A DNA stretch of 64,000 nt from Flavobacterium aquicola. GTDB lineage: Bacteria > Bacteroidota > Bacteroidia > Flavobacteriales > Flavobacteriaceae. The position numbers and the translations under genes were made by a program. The notes under the pieces are model-generated. The model searched no databases, was not told the origin of the DNA, and was given only the letters and a program-made list of their open reading frames with translations. Shown here piece after piece: positions 1-7,356 of this stretch (positions are counted from its first letter, which is position 1; each line of letters begins with the position of its first letter). The stretch lies in assembly GCF_003385115.1 (NCBI RefSeq), contig NZ_QUNI01000017.1, positions 1,830-65,829 of the forward strand, read 5' to 3'.

Positions 1-1
1 C

Positions 2-127
2 TAACAGCTACTACAACGGATTTGGGCAATAGGCTTAATGGAAAAATGGTTTTGTATTTGAATGATTTGGCAAATCCGAAGAATGAGCTTAATTTAGTCC
101 CAAACCCGCTGTAGTACCAGAACGTTA
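2..127 (+). repeat. attC-like site 1
   Basis: Left arm TAAC-AGC-TACTACAACGGATTTGGG, right arm CCCAAACCCGCTGTAGTA-CCAGAAC-GTTA. The arms pair with two A/C oppositions on the top strand, which become T/G wobbles on the bottom strand. The unequal spacers (AGC against CCAGAAC) form an asymmetric internal loop. It closes a unit lying outside the window. Confidence 0.8.
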
Positions 128-146
128 TGCACAATTTTAAAAAAAT

Positions 147-449
147 ATGGAACTAACAAACATACCTGAATTCAAGTGCAAAAAATGCTTGAAAAATTTT
201 GAAATCGAAATCGATGACTTTGAAACAGACACATATTCATACGAAAGAAGTATGGGGAACGAAAACCAATATAATTGGAACTATATTGGTAATTGCCCAC
301 ATTGCGACAATGATTTAGAAATTTCATTTGATGCATATGAATACCCTGTTGGAATGCTAAATTATGAAGATTCGGAGCTTACAGGATGTGAATTTATTAT
401 AAAACCAATATTTAATGTTCACAATGAAGACTTTGAAACAGATATTTAA
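147..449 (+). CDS. small zinc-ribbon protein, cassette 1
   Basis: A 100-residue protein with two CxxC knuckles, CKKC near residue 11 and CPHC near residue 50, so probably one four-cysteine zinc ribbon; the rest is acidic and has no family I recognise. It starts 23 bases after the GTTA end of site 1. Its end overlaps the next ORF by about 26-35 bases, so the two are probably translationally coupled. No signal peptide or membrane segment is visible. The partner looks like a phage abortive infection protein, so a role as regulator or partner is possible but only inferred. Confidence 0.6.
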   Translation: MELTNIPEFKCKKCLKNFEIEIDDFETDTYSYERSMGNENQYNWNYIGNCPHCDNDLEISFDAYEYPVGMLNYEDSELTGCEFIIKPIFNVHNEDFETDI

Positions 450-1212
450 TATTTATACATTGATTGTAGTAGTTGTATACTCCACTTTATTACATTTATA
501 CTTTAACCATTTTGACAGTTCGAAATTCTCAGATGACAACGGTAAATGGGGAACTTTCGGAGACTTCTTTGGCGGAACACTTAGCCCAATTATTGGTATT
601 TTTTCGATATACTTGACTTATAAAATCATCTATAAGCAAAGTGAAGAAAGTGATCAAAATGAATTTAAAAATATGTTTCAAATTTTATTTCAGTCTCTTC
701 CTGAAGAAAAAAAGGAAATCACAATTAACAAACTGACTGGAGATAAAGCAATTTTGAAACTGAATAATGACATTGAACTTTACTACACGATGGCTTCTGA
801 GGAAGACACAAATGTTCCAAAAAATTATCAGAAAAATATTGAAAATGCCTTTTGGAGTATTCACGGAGATGCTAAAGATTCGTTCGGTCCTTTCATGAAA
901 AACTTGCATAACATGCTTAAATTCATTGATTCATATTGTGCAGAAAATAGAAAAAAAGACTATGCAGATTTATTGAGAGCGCAGTTTAATACACATGAAT
1001 TGTTATTTATATTTTACAACTCTGTAGGTAGCACTAAACACATAGAATTTAAACGTCGCTTAAAAAAGTTTGATTTCTTAAAAGACATAAAGGATGACGA
1101 TGATATCGATTCAAATTTGAGAATTCTGTTTAATGAGAACTCTTCAAAAAAAACTAAAACCTTTTCATTCTGTAATTACCATATCACAATTACAGAAAAA
1201 AACTGTGCATAA
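415..1212 (+). CDS. putative phage abortive infection (AbiC-like) membrane protein, cassette 1
   Basis: About 265 residues; ATG at 415, with an alternative in-frame ATG at 424 that shortens the overlap with the upstream ORF. Two N-terminal membrane segments (about residues 9-28 and 48-72) bracket the motif WGTFGDFFGGTLSPI, which closely matches the usual start of the putative AbiC family (PF16872 as I recall it). A soluble, charged domain follows. The stop codon TAA (1210-1212) is itself the first three bases of site 2, so the gene fills the cassette to its last base. Family membership rests on the N-terminal motif and topology; phage defence in this strain is inferred. Confidence 0.6.
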   Translation: MFTMKTLKQIFNIYTLIVVVVYSTLLHLYFNHFDSSKFSDDNGKWGTFGDFFGGTLSPIIGIFSIYLTYKIIYKQSEESDQNEFKNMFQILFQSLPEEKKEITINKLTGDKAILKLNNDIELYYTMASEEDTNVPKNYQKNIENAFWSIHGDAKDSFGPFMKNLHNMLKFIDSYCAENRKKDYADLLRAQFNTHELLFIFYNSVGSTKHIEFKRRLKKFDFLKDIKDDDDIDSNLRILFNENSSKKTKTFSFCNYHITITEKNCA

Positions 1213-1337
1213 CAGCCGTTACACGAGATTTGGGCATTAGGCTGAATTTAAAAATGGTTTTGTACTTGGAAAATTTGTGTCTAACCGAAAAAACCTCGCG
1301 TCTTTCATCCCAAACCCGCTGTAGTACCAAGACGTTA
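1210..1337 (+). repeat. attC-like site 2 (mixed-arm variant)
   Basis: The left arm is of a second subtype (GTTACACGAGATTTGGG, shared with site 10), while the right arm CCCAAACCCGCTGTAGTA is of the common subtype. The middle also resembles site 10 (CTAACCGAAA). The start TGTGCATAAC (1204-1213) is complementary to GTTATGCACA at 124-133, the start of the same cassette. Confidence 0.75.
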
Positions 1338-1383
1338 TGCGACATTTAATCCAAAAACAACTATAAAATTAACAATTCAAAAA

Positions 1384-1902
1384 ATGTATACACCAGAAGA
1401 AGATTTATTAATTCAATCATATTTTACAATTGCTTTTCTTTCAGAACTTCAAAACAATAATTTTTTAAACAGTGAGGCATATAAAGAAATGCCATTTCAA
1501 GATTCTTTCATAAAAGAGCATCTACCCTCAATTGGGATAGGTAATCGAGGCGCATTAGTACAATCTCTTTATTCTATGCTTGTACTACCAAAAGAGTTGA
1601 TATCTGATAAATTTCCAGCAGAATTTTCAGCTTTAAATGATATTCTTGAATCTCTGCATTCACAAATCACTACAACTTATACTTCTGATAATCCAAAAGT
1701 TGATTTTGTTAGACATATTCGAAATTCAGTTGCTCACGGAAAAGTAAATTTTGAAAATGATCTAGTAGTATTCAATGATCAAAATAAAAGAACTGGAGAA
1801 ACCTGTGAAATTAAAATTACACTCACAAATTTTGGACAATTTATGAGTGAACTGCAAAAGATTTTCTTTGCGTTTGTAGAATCTATCAAAAATAAAAAAT
1901 AA
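1384..1902 (+). CDS. HEPN-family protein, cassette 2
   Basis: A 172-residue all-helical-looking protein. Near residues 110-118 it has VRHIRNSVAHGKV, containing RNSVAH, which fits the Rx4-6H catalytic signature of HEPN domains, often ribonucleases in toxin-antitoxin and defence systems. The arrangement resembles the pEK499_p136-like HEPN group, but I assign only HEPN with confidence. It is the only ORF of its cassette, with ATG 45 bases past the GTTA of site 2, and no antitoxin is visible beside it. RNase activity is inferred from the motif. Confidence 0.6.
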   Translation: MYTPEEDLLIQSYFTIAFLSELQNNNFLNSEAYKEMPFQDSFIKEHLPSIGIGNRGALVQSLYSMLVLPKELISDKFPAEFSALNDILESLHSQITTTYTSDNPKVDFVRHIRNSVAHGKVNFENDLVVFNDQNKRTGETCEIKITLTNFGQFMSELQKIFFAFVESIKNKK

Positions 1903-1910
1903 ACGTCGCA

Positions 1911-2037
1911 TAACAGCCACTACAACGGATTTGGGCATTTGGCTTAATGGAAAAATGGTTTTGTATTTGGGATGATTTGGCAAATCCGAAAATAGGGCTT
2001 AATTTAATCCCAAACCCGCTGTAGTGCCAGAACGTTA
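1911..2037 (+). repeat. attC-like site 3
   Basis: Common subtype with a C/G covariant pair (left AGCCACT, right AGTGCC). Preceding bases GTCGCATAAC are complementary to GTTATGCGAC at the start of the same cassette (1334-1343). Confidence 0.8.
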
Positions 2038-2050
2038 TGTGCAAGCTTAG

Positions 2051-2287
2051 ACAGACATTGATAGACGTGTTTTAGTTTATGATTTTTTTGAATTTAAAAA
2101 CAATTGGTATAACCTAACTAATCCAAAAGCAATCAGGCTAAAACAAATAACTTCAACAATATCAAATTTATCTATTAAAGCTGTAGGGATTTTAATATCG
2201 GTAGTTGTTGGACCGCTATTAGTTATTATACTGTGGGAAAAATATAAAATTGAACTTTTAAACATTTGGAATACATTTTTTAAATAA
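2051..2287 (+). pseudogene. truncated membrane-protein ORF without start codon, cassette 3
   Basis: An open frame of 78 codons, ending TAA at 2285-2287, has no ATG, GTG or TTG near its beginning; it opens right after a TAG at 2048-2050. It reads TDIDRRVLVYDFFEFKN and on through ISVVVGPLLVIILWEKY to WNTFFK, so it has one clear hydrophobic segment in the second half. It looks like the 3' part of a gene. The cassette's two ends do not match beyond GTTATG, unlike most other cassettes, which suits a deletion that fused the beginning of one cassette to the end of another. The opposite strand has a 62-residue frame (2077-2265) that I regard as a shadow. Confidence 0.45.
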
Positions 2288-2352
2288 TATTTCTGACTTC
2301 AAAGCGGTGCAGAAGCGAAACCGAAAAATTGAGTAAATAAAAAACCGAAGGC

Positions 2353-2479
2353 ATAACAGCCACTACAACGGATTTGGGCATTTGGCTTAATGGAATAATG
2401 GTCTTGTATTTGGATGATTTGGCAAATCCGAAGAATGGGCTTGATTTAATCCCAAACCCGCTGTAGTGCCAGAACGTTA
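2353..2479 (+). repeat. attC-like site 4
   Basis: Common subtype, C/G covariant pair. The bases before it (GAAGGCATAAC) fail to match the start of their own cassette (GTTATGTGCAAGC) beyond the first six, the clearest exception among units 1-15. Confidence 0.8.
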
Positions 2480-2923
2480 TGGGAGATTTTACAGCCAATT
2501 CGTGCCGAATTGACGCTTTCATTTTCAATAGAAATCAAAGCAGAAACGTAAAAAACAGAACGCAGACAGAACGCCAAATTTGAAAAATTGGAATCTGCCA
2601 AACTTACGCTGAAATTAGAAACGTGAAAATTGAAGCCGAATAACAAAAACGTGAAAAACCAATCTGCCAAACTTACGCCGAAAAGCAAAAGCGTGAAAAG
2701 CAGAAACGTGAAAATTGGGATCGATAAGCAGAAGCGTGAAAAACTAATCTATCAAACTTGACGTTCGAAACATAAAATCAATTTTCGCTTCAATTGGCCA
2801 CAATTGAATTTTATTAAACTGTACTGCCGAACTAAAACGGAAAAGCAAAAGACTGAAAAACGAAACTTAAAAGTTGGAATGGAAGTGCTAAAAATAAGAT
2901 CGTGCTAAAGAAAAAACCTCCCA
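2480..2923 (+). other. cassette 4 with no intact ORF (decayed or non-coding)
   Basis: This cassette is intact at its ends (GTTATGGGAG at 2476-2485 against CTCCCATAAC) but has no credible gene. The longest plus-strand frame from an ATG is about 34 codons from 2479. The sequence holds short near-repeats: AATCTGCCAAACTTACGC twice (about 2589 and 2659) and several AAACGTGAAAA/AAGCGTGAAAA units. Read in one frame these give AEKQKREKQKREN-like stretches broken by stops, suggesting a decayed gene for a charged, coiled-coil-like protein. A non-coding RNA cassette cannot be excluded. Confidence 0.4.
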
Positions 2924-3049
2924 TAACCGCTACTACAACGGATTTGGGCAATTCGCTTAATGGAAATATGGTTTTGTATTTGGATGATTTGGCAAATCCG
3001 AAGAATGGGCTTAATTTAGTCCCAAACTCGCTGTAGTACCAGAACGTTA
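2924..3049 (+). repeat. attC-like site 5
   Basis: Common subtype with left TAACCGC rather than TAACAGC and a T/A covariant pair. Its leading CTCCCATAAC is complementary to the start of cassette 4. Confidence 0.8.
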
Positions 3050-3088
3050 TCTGTCATTCTATAAAAAACAAGACGTAACAAAAATTAC

Positions 3089-3096
3089 TATCTTTG
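3089..3096 (+). promoter_or_regulatory. candidate -7 box (TATCTTTG) inside cassette 5
   Basis: TATCTTTG fits the Bacteroidota -7 consensus TAnnTTTG and lies 18 bases before the ATG at 3115. I see no good -33 TTTG at the usual distance. It suggests that the restriction enzyme gene has its own promoter within the cassette. Confidence 0.35.
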
Positions 3097-3114
3097 AAAA
3101 CCAATTTTAAAAAA

Positions 3115-3825
3115 ATGACAGAAGAAAAAAGAATTGAAATACTAAATAATGCTAAAGACTTTTTCAGAAGTGAAATTGTAACTAGCCATATTGAAGGAGC
3201 TTGTAAACGAGCAAGTAAATTATCTGAATATAATGTAAATCCTTTTTTATTCAAATATTTAGCAAATTTTCTAACTGGAAATGATAATGCTGAAAGCATA
3301 GCAAGAGCTTTAGTTTTACCGAGAATTCTAGGCTCATCAATTAACACATCATTCGGAATGAAAATCCAAAAACTAATAGGACAATTATTCCAAGGATTAG
3401 GTTCAACGACAACAGGAATTGATATTGAATTCATTGATGCTATAGATGGACGCAGAAAATATTGTCAACTAAAAGCCGGCCCAAATACAATTAATCACGA
3501 TGATGTAGTGACCGTTATTAATCACTTCAATGGTGTTAGAAATTTAGCAAGAACAAATAACTTAAATGTTGGAATAGATGATATGATAGTTGGAGTTATT
3601 TACGGTGAAGAAGCTGAATTAAGTTCACATTATAAGAAAATATCTAATTCATTTCCTGTAATAATAGGAAAAGAATTTTGGTATAGACTTACAGGGAAAG
3701 AGGATTTTTACTTTGACTTGATTGATGCAATTGGAGACGTAGCATTAGAAGTTGATGGAAGTCATATTGTAGAAGAAACCATTTCAAATCTAGCGTTAGA
3801 AATTCAAGCAAAATATTTTGAGTAA
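3115..3825 (+). CDS. PmeII-like type II restriction endonuclease, cassette 5
   Basis: From the ATG at 3115 the protein has 236 residues (a TTG at 3094 is in frame but sits in the likely -7 box). The N-terminal stretch KDFFRSEIVTSHIEGACKRASKLSEYNVNPFLFKYLANFL resembles the PmeII family of type II restriction enzymes. The region GIDIEF(x)13QLKAGPNT carries a D...QxK arrangement typical of PD-(D/E)xK nuclease cores. It converges on a C5 DNA methyltransferase gene only 9 bases away, the expected partner. Function is well supported by context; the recognition sequence cannot be told. Confidence 0.7.
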   Translation: MTEEKRIEILNNAKDFFRSEIVTSHIEGACKRASKLSEYNVNPFLFKYLANFLTGNDNAESIARALVLPRILGSSINTSFGMKIQKLIGQLFQGLGSTTTGIDIEFIDAIDGRRKYCQLKAGPNTINHDDVVTVINHFNGVRNLARTNNLNVGIDDMIVGVIYGEEAELSSHYKKISNSFPVIIGKEFWYRLTGKEDFYFDLIDAIGDVALEVDGSHIVEETISNLALEIQAKYFE

Positions 3826-3834
3826 AATAGAAAT

Positions 3835-5073
3835 CTATGATTTCTGTTTTACTTTATAATAATCATTTAAAAACTTGATAATCGAATAACCAACTTCACG
3901 ACCTAAATTTACAGGAACAGCATTTCCAATTTGTTTGTATTGTTGAGCCATTGGTCCTGAAAATTGCCAATCATCTGGAAAAGTTTGTATTCTAGCATAT
4001 TCACGCACTGTAAACGGACGAGTTTCGTCTGGGTGGCATCTTTCAGTTTGTTTTTGGGCTGGACTACAAGTTAAAGTTAAGCAGGGTTCATCCCACCCTA
4101 TTCTTCTTGCCATACCAGTTTTTCCACCACCTAAATAAAAACTTGCGCCCATAAAATCCTTCTGAATATCTATTGGTAAATCTCTCCAATATCCTTTAGG
4201 GGGAACTAGATCTAAAACACTTTTTTTACTTTCGGGATATTTTGCTCCACTAGACTTATGCACATTAGACTCAAACAGTTCTCCTTTTTTGAGTGCATCT
4301 GAAAGATTATATATTTTTTTATAAGGCTTTGGATATTCATATTTTAAATTAATATCTTTCCTAATTCCAACTAAAATAAGACGTTCTCTTTTTTGTGGAA
4401 CTTTATAATTTATAGCCTTTAAGACTTGTACAGGAACAACATTATAACCAATTTCATCCAAAATAGAAATCATACCTTGTAAAGTTTTTCCATTATCGTG
4501 GTTCAATAATCCTTTAACATTTTCTCCGATACAAATTGGCGGATTTACTTCTTTGATAACACGTGCAAATTCATAAAACAAAGTTCCTCGAGCATCTTCA
4601 AATCCTAATCTTTTACCAGCATAACTAAATGCTTGACAAGGAAATCCTCCAGTAACAACATCCACCTGATTGTAATATTCAGAAAAAATGAAATTCTTTA
4701 TATCTCCTTCCAGAACATTCCATTTTGGTCGATTATTTCTTAAAGTTGCACAAGCGTGTTTATCAATTTCATTCAAAGCAACACATTTCAATCCTGCTTT
4801 TTCCATTCCAACGGCCAAACCACCAGCACCAGCAAATAACTCCAAAACTTTGTATTCATTTTCAGACTCGACAAAATTGGAAATTGTTTCTCGGACATCT
4901 GTCTGAAGAAAATCAGCAAATAAAGTCTCAACATCATTTTTTCTATAAACTCTATAATTACTCATAGGTTCACGAACTGCAGAAAGTTTTCCTTCTTCAT
5001 CCCAACGACGAAGTGTTTTTGTGCTCTTATTAAGTAACTTTGCTGTTTCTGAAATAGTTAAATATTCACTCAT
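3835..5073 (-). CDS. DNA (cytosine-5) methyltransferase with N-terminal MerR-like DNA-binding domain, cassette 5
   Basis: About 412 residues from the ATG at 5073; an upstream in-frame ATG at 5091 would add six residues. Residues 1-50 form an excisionase/MerR-like winged helix (YLTISETAKLLNKSTKTLRRWDEEG). The catalytic part shows the C5 motifs in order: I, FAGAGGLAVGMEKAG; IV, GGFPCQAFSYAG with the catalytic Cys; VI, GENVKGLL; VIII, QKRERLILVGIR; X, GNAVPVNLGREVG. It protects host DNA against the convergent PmeII-like enzyme. The added N-terminal domain may autoregulate transcription, as seen in some other C5 methyltransferases. It is the only clear minus-strand cargo gene in the array. Confidence 0.9.
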   Translation of the reverse strand: MSEYLTISETAKLLNKSTKTLRRWDEEGKLSAVREPMSNYRVYRKNDVETLFADFLQTDVRETISNFVESENEYKVLELFAGAGGLAVGMEKAGLKCVALNEIDKHACATLRNNRPKWNVLEGDIKNFIFSEYYNQVDVVTGGFPCQAFSYAGKRLGFEDARGTLFYEFARVIKEVNPPICIGENVKGLLNHDNGKTLQGMISILDEIGYNVVPVQVLKAINYKVPQKRERLILVGIRKDINLKYEYPKPYKKIYNLSDALKKGELFESNVHKSSGAKYPESKKSVLDLVPPKGYWRDLPIDIQKDFMGASFYLGGGKTGMARRIGWDEPCLTLTCSPAQKQTERCHPDETRPFTVREYARIQTFPDDWQFSGPMAQQYKQIGNAVPVNLGREVGYSIIKFLNDYYKVKQKS

Positions 5074-5104
5074 AACCAAATTATACAACATTAGACATTG
5101 GTTA

Positions 5105-5137
5105 CAAATATAATGGAAAATATTTCAAACTTCCAAA
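5105..5137 (-). promoter_or_regulatory. candidate promoter of the methyltransferase gene
   Basis: On the minus strand TTTG (5134-5137) is followed after 21 bases by TATATTTG (5105-5112), a good match to the Bacteroidota -33 TTTG and -7 TAnnTTTG elements. It lies 31 bases before the chosen ATG, between the gene and site 6. Confidence 0.5.
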
Positions 5138-5167
5138 ACAAAAATGAGAAAAAAAAAGAACGACAGA

Positions 5168-5293
5168 TAACAGCCACTACAACGGATTTGGGCATTGGGA
5201 TTAATGGAAAGATGGTTTTGTATTTGGATGATTTGGCAAATCCGAAAATAGGGCTTAATTTAGTCCCAAACCCGCTGTAGTGCCAGAACGTTA
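5168..5293 (+). repeat. attC-like site 6
   Basis: Common subtype, C/G covariant pair. Leading GACAGATAAC is complementary to GTTATCTGTC at 3046-3055, over 2 kb away at the start of the same restriction-modification cassette. Confidence 0.8.
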
Positions 5294-5320
5294 CCAGCTA
5301 TATTAAAAAGAACCTGCGAA

Positions 5321-5770
5321 ATGATTGAGACATATCCAAATCCTTGGAACTTTGATTACACTGACAAAACATTTGTTTCTGCAAACAGTTTATATAAAAT
5401 TGTTTATTCCGAATTAAACGAAATAGCAATGGGTGCTCCACTTGTCGGAAAATGTTTTATTGAAATGACTGACAATCTGAAAATAAAAATCCACGATTCG
5501 TGTGGCGGACCGCCAGCTTGGGAAACAAGTGGACAATTATTAGCTATTCCAATATGGACTAGAAAATTTTGGAAAGGAACTGTTCAACAAATTGGCATAG
5601 TCAATTTAAAAACAAAAGAGCTAAAAATATATTCAAAAACTTTCAATGTACTTGATTTTCGCTCTTTTGACAAAACATTTATTTATGGTTACGACAGTCC
5701 AATACACAAAAGGAAAACTTTAGTTTTTGATATTGAAAAAGAAAAAATAGAAACAATAATAAAATTGTAG
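5321..5770 (+). CDS. hypothetical protein, cassette 6
   Basis: 149 residues, no signal peptide or membrane segment, no family recognised. Aromatic-rich start (YPNPWNFDYTDKTF), then HDSCGGPPAWETSGQ and mixed strand-like segments; probably a small soluble beta-rich protein. It is the only ORF in its cassette, whose ends match as GTTACCAGCT and AGCTGGTAAC. Confidence 0.6.
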   Translation: MIETYPNPWNFDYTDKTFVSANSLYKIVYSELNEIAMGAPLVGKCFIEMTDNLKIKIHDSCGGPPAWETSGQLLAIPIWTRKFWKGTVQQIGIVNLKTKELKIYSKTFNVLDFRSFDKTFIYGYDSPIHKRKTLVFDIEKEKIETIIKL

Positions 5771-5783
5771 AAAATACAGCTGG

Positions 5784-5909
5784 TAACAGCTACTACAACG
5801 GATTTGGGCAATAGGCTTAATGGAAAAATGGTTTTGTATTTGAATGATTTGGCAAATCCGAAGAATGAGCTTAATTTAGTCCCAAACCCGCTGTAGTACC
5901 AGAACGTTA
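5784..5909 (+). repeat. attC-like site 7
   Basis: Common subtype, T/A covariant pair; nearly identical to site 1. Leading AGCTGGTAAC complements the start of cassette 6. Confidence 0.8.
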
Positions 5910-5945
5910 TGCACAATGCCACCAAAACTAACTAAATACAAATTA

Positions 5946-6419
5946 ATGAGATATTTTCTAATACTTCTATTTTTAATGACTTCCTGTAAAGAATCTTCTA
6001 ATTCAAAATTTGAGAATATAAAATCTTTACCCAACAGAGATTATGAAGTTGCTCTAAAATTTATAAACGATTATAACAAAGATTTTTTTAGTCCACATTC
6101 AGAGAGTTTAGAATGGCTTTCGAAAAATAAAACTATCACACAAAACTTATTGCAACGATACAAACAAATGTTAGATTCTGCGAAAATCGCTGACCCAGAA
6201 TTAGGGTTGGATTTTGACCCAATTATTAACGGGCAGGATTCTGATGAACAAGGTTTTGAAATAAAGAAAATAGATTCTATACTTGGCTATGTAACAGTAA
6301 GCGGAAAATCTGCTCCCAATTTTGAAATAGTATTAAAAGTAATAGAAAAAAATGGTGTTACTTTAGTTGATGGTTCAGGAGTAATCAATATTCCAAAATC
6401 TAAACGGCCTAAATATTAA
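5946..6419 (+). CDS. small lipoprotein of unknown function, cassette 7
   Basis: From the ATG at 5946 the protein has 157 residues and begins MRYFLILLFLMTSCKESS, a lipoprotein signal with the lipidated Cys near residue 14; the in-frame ATG at 5916 would put ten polar residues before it and lies almost in the site, so I prefer 5946. The mature part has charged helices (residues about 35-80) and a C-terminal strand-rich part. No known domain recognised. Probably on the outer surface of the inner membrane or in the outer membrane. Confidence 0.65.
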   Translation: MRYFLILLFLMTSCKESSNSKFENIKSLPNRDYEVALKFINDYNKDFFSPHSESLEWLSKNKTITQNLLQRYKQMLDSAKIADPELGLDFDPIINGQDSDEQGFEIKKIDSILGYVTVSGKSAPNFEIVLKVIEKNGVTLVDGSGVINIPKSKRPKY

Positions 6420-6430
6420 AGCACTGTGCA

Positions 6431-6556
6431 TAACAGCTACTACAACGGATTTGGGCAATTGGTTTAATGGAAAGATGGTTTTGTATTTGAATGATTTGGC
6501 AAATCCGAAGAATGGGCTTAATTTAGTCCCAAACCCGCTGTAGTACCAGAACGTTA
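6431..6556 (+). repeat. attC-like site 8
   Basis: Common subtype, T/A covariant pair. Leading TGTGCATAAC complements GTTATGCACA at the start of cassette 7 (5906-5915). Confidence 0.8.
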
Positions 6557-6592
6557 TAAGCAAGCTTCAAACCAATTGCATCTAAATCACAA

Positions 6593-6943
6593 ATGGAAAC
6601 AAATAACGAATATGCAATTTTAGAAAGAATTCTGTCTGAAATAATAGCATTTTATTTCAGCAAAGAATCTATAGAAAGTTATGTTGGTTATGAAACCAGA
6701 GAACGGATAGGAACTGTAAACGGAATGCAAGTAATCATTTATTCCAACGACCACAATCCACCACACTTTCACGTTAAAACAAACGATAATCGCGTAAATG
6801 CAAAATTCAAAATTGAAAATGGTGAGTTTTTAAGCGGAGAAATAAGTACAAAAGACTTAAAACGAATTGAATTGTTTTATAACGATATTAAAACAAAAAT
6901 TTTGATGGAAAAAATTTGGTCTAAAAAGAATATTCAGAAATAA
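6593..6943 (+). CDS. DUF4160-family protein, cassette 8
   Basis: 116 residues with the motif VIIYSNDHNPPHFHVK (about residues 44-59), the hallmark of DUF4160, followed by a short helical end (IELFYNDIKTKILMEKIWS). DUF4160 genes often stand beside a DUF2442 gene in an arrangement reminiscent of toxin-antitoxin pairs; here a different small ORF follows after 10 bases, so the two are likely one operon and one cassette unit. Biochemical function of the family is not known to me. Confidence 0.75.
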   Translation: METNNEYAILERILSEIIAFYFSKESIESYVGYETRERIGTVNGMQVIIYSNDHNPPHFHVKTNDNRVNAKFKIENGEFLSGEISTKDLKRIELFYNDIKTKILMEKIWSKKNIQK

Positions 6944-6953
6944 AAAGAAAAAA

Positions 6954-7199
6954 ATGTACGCAGATTTTGAATATGGAATGAAAGTTTCATTAGATGGAGA
7001 ATTCGGAATTATAATTAAATCCGAATTAGACAAACCAAATTTTTACGGTAGGATTTGTTGGGATACCGACAAAGAATTAGATTTTGAAGATTGGCATGGA
7101 TTGTTTGGTTCTTTTATAAATCAAGGCGGAGAAATAGTTTCAGAAAATTATCATTTTAGATTTATAAACGATGATGGAAGTAAAAAAGCCTGCTTATAA
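6954..7199 (+). CDS. small acidic protein, DUF4160 partner, cassette 8
   Basis: 81 residues, acidic, no signal; DFEYGMKVSLDGEFGIIIKSE and GRICWDTDKELDFEDWHGLFGSFI suggest a small SH3-like or beta-barrel fold. It follows the DUF4160 gene by ten bases and takes the place normally held by DUF2442, so it may be its partner or antitoxin (inference). Its stop TAA (7197-7199) is the first three bases of site 9, so the gene runs to the very edge of the recombination-site repeat. Confidence 0.6.
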   Translation: MYADFEYGMKVSLDGEFGIIIKSELDKPNFYGRICWDTDKELDFEDWHGLFGSFINQGGEIVSENYHFRFINDDGSKKACL

Positions 7200-7322
7200 C
7201 AGCTACTACAACGGATTTGGGCAATTGGCTTAATGGAATGATGGTTTTGTATTTGGATAATTTGGCAAATCCGAAGAATGGGCTTAATTTAGTCCCAAAC
7301 CCGCTGTAGTGCCAGAACGTTG
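7197..7322 (+). repeat. attC-like site 9
   Basis: Common subtype; the covariant position is broken (left T, right G). Ends GTTG instead of GTTA because the next cassette begins TTGTGC. Leading TGCTTATAAC complements GTTATAAGCA of its own cassette. Confidence 0.8.
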
Positions 7323-7356
7323 TGCATCACTTTCGAGCGACAGAGAACCTAAATAA

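Noticed and set aside
2077-2265. Minus-strand 62-residue ORF in cassette 3
   Set aside because: Antisense to a better-looking membrane-protein frame; other cassette ORFs are on the plus strand and it has no start signal.
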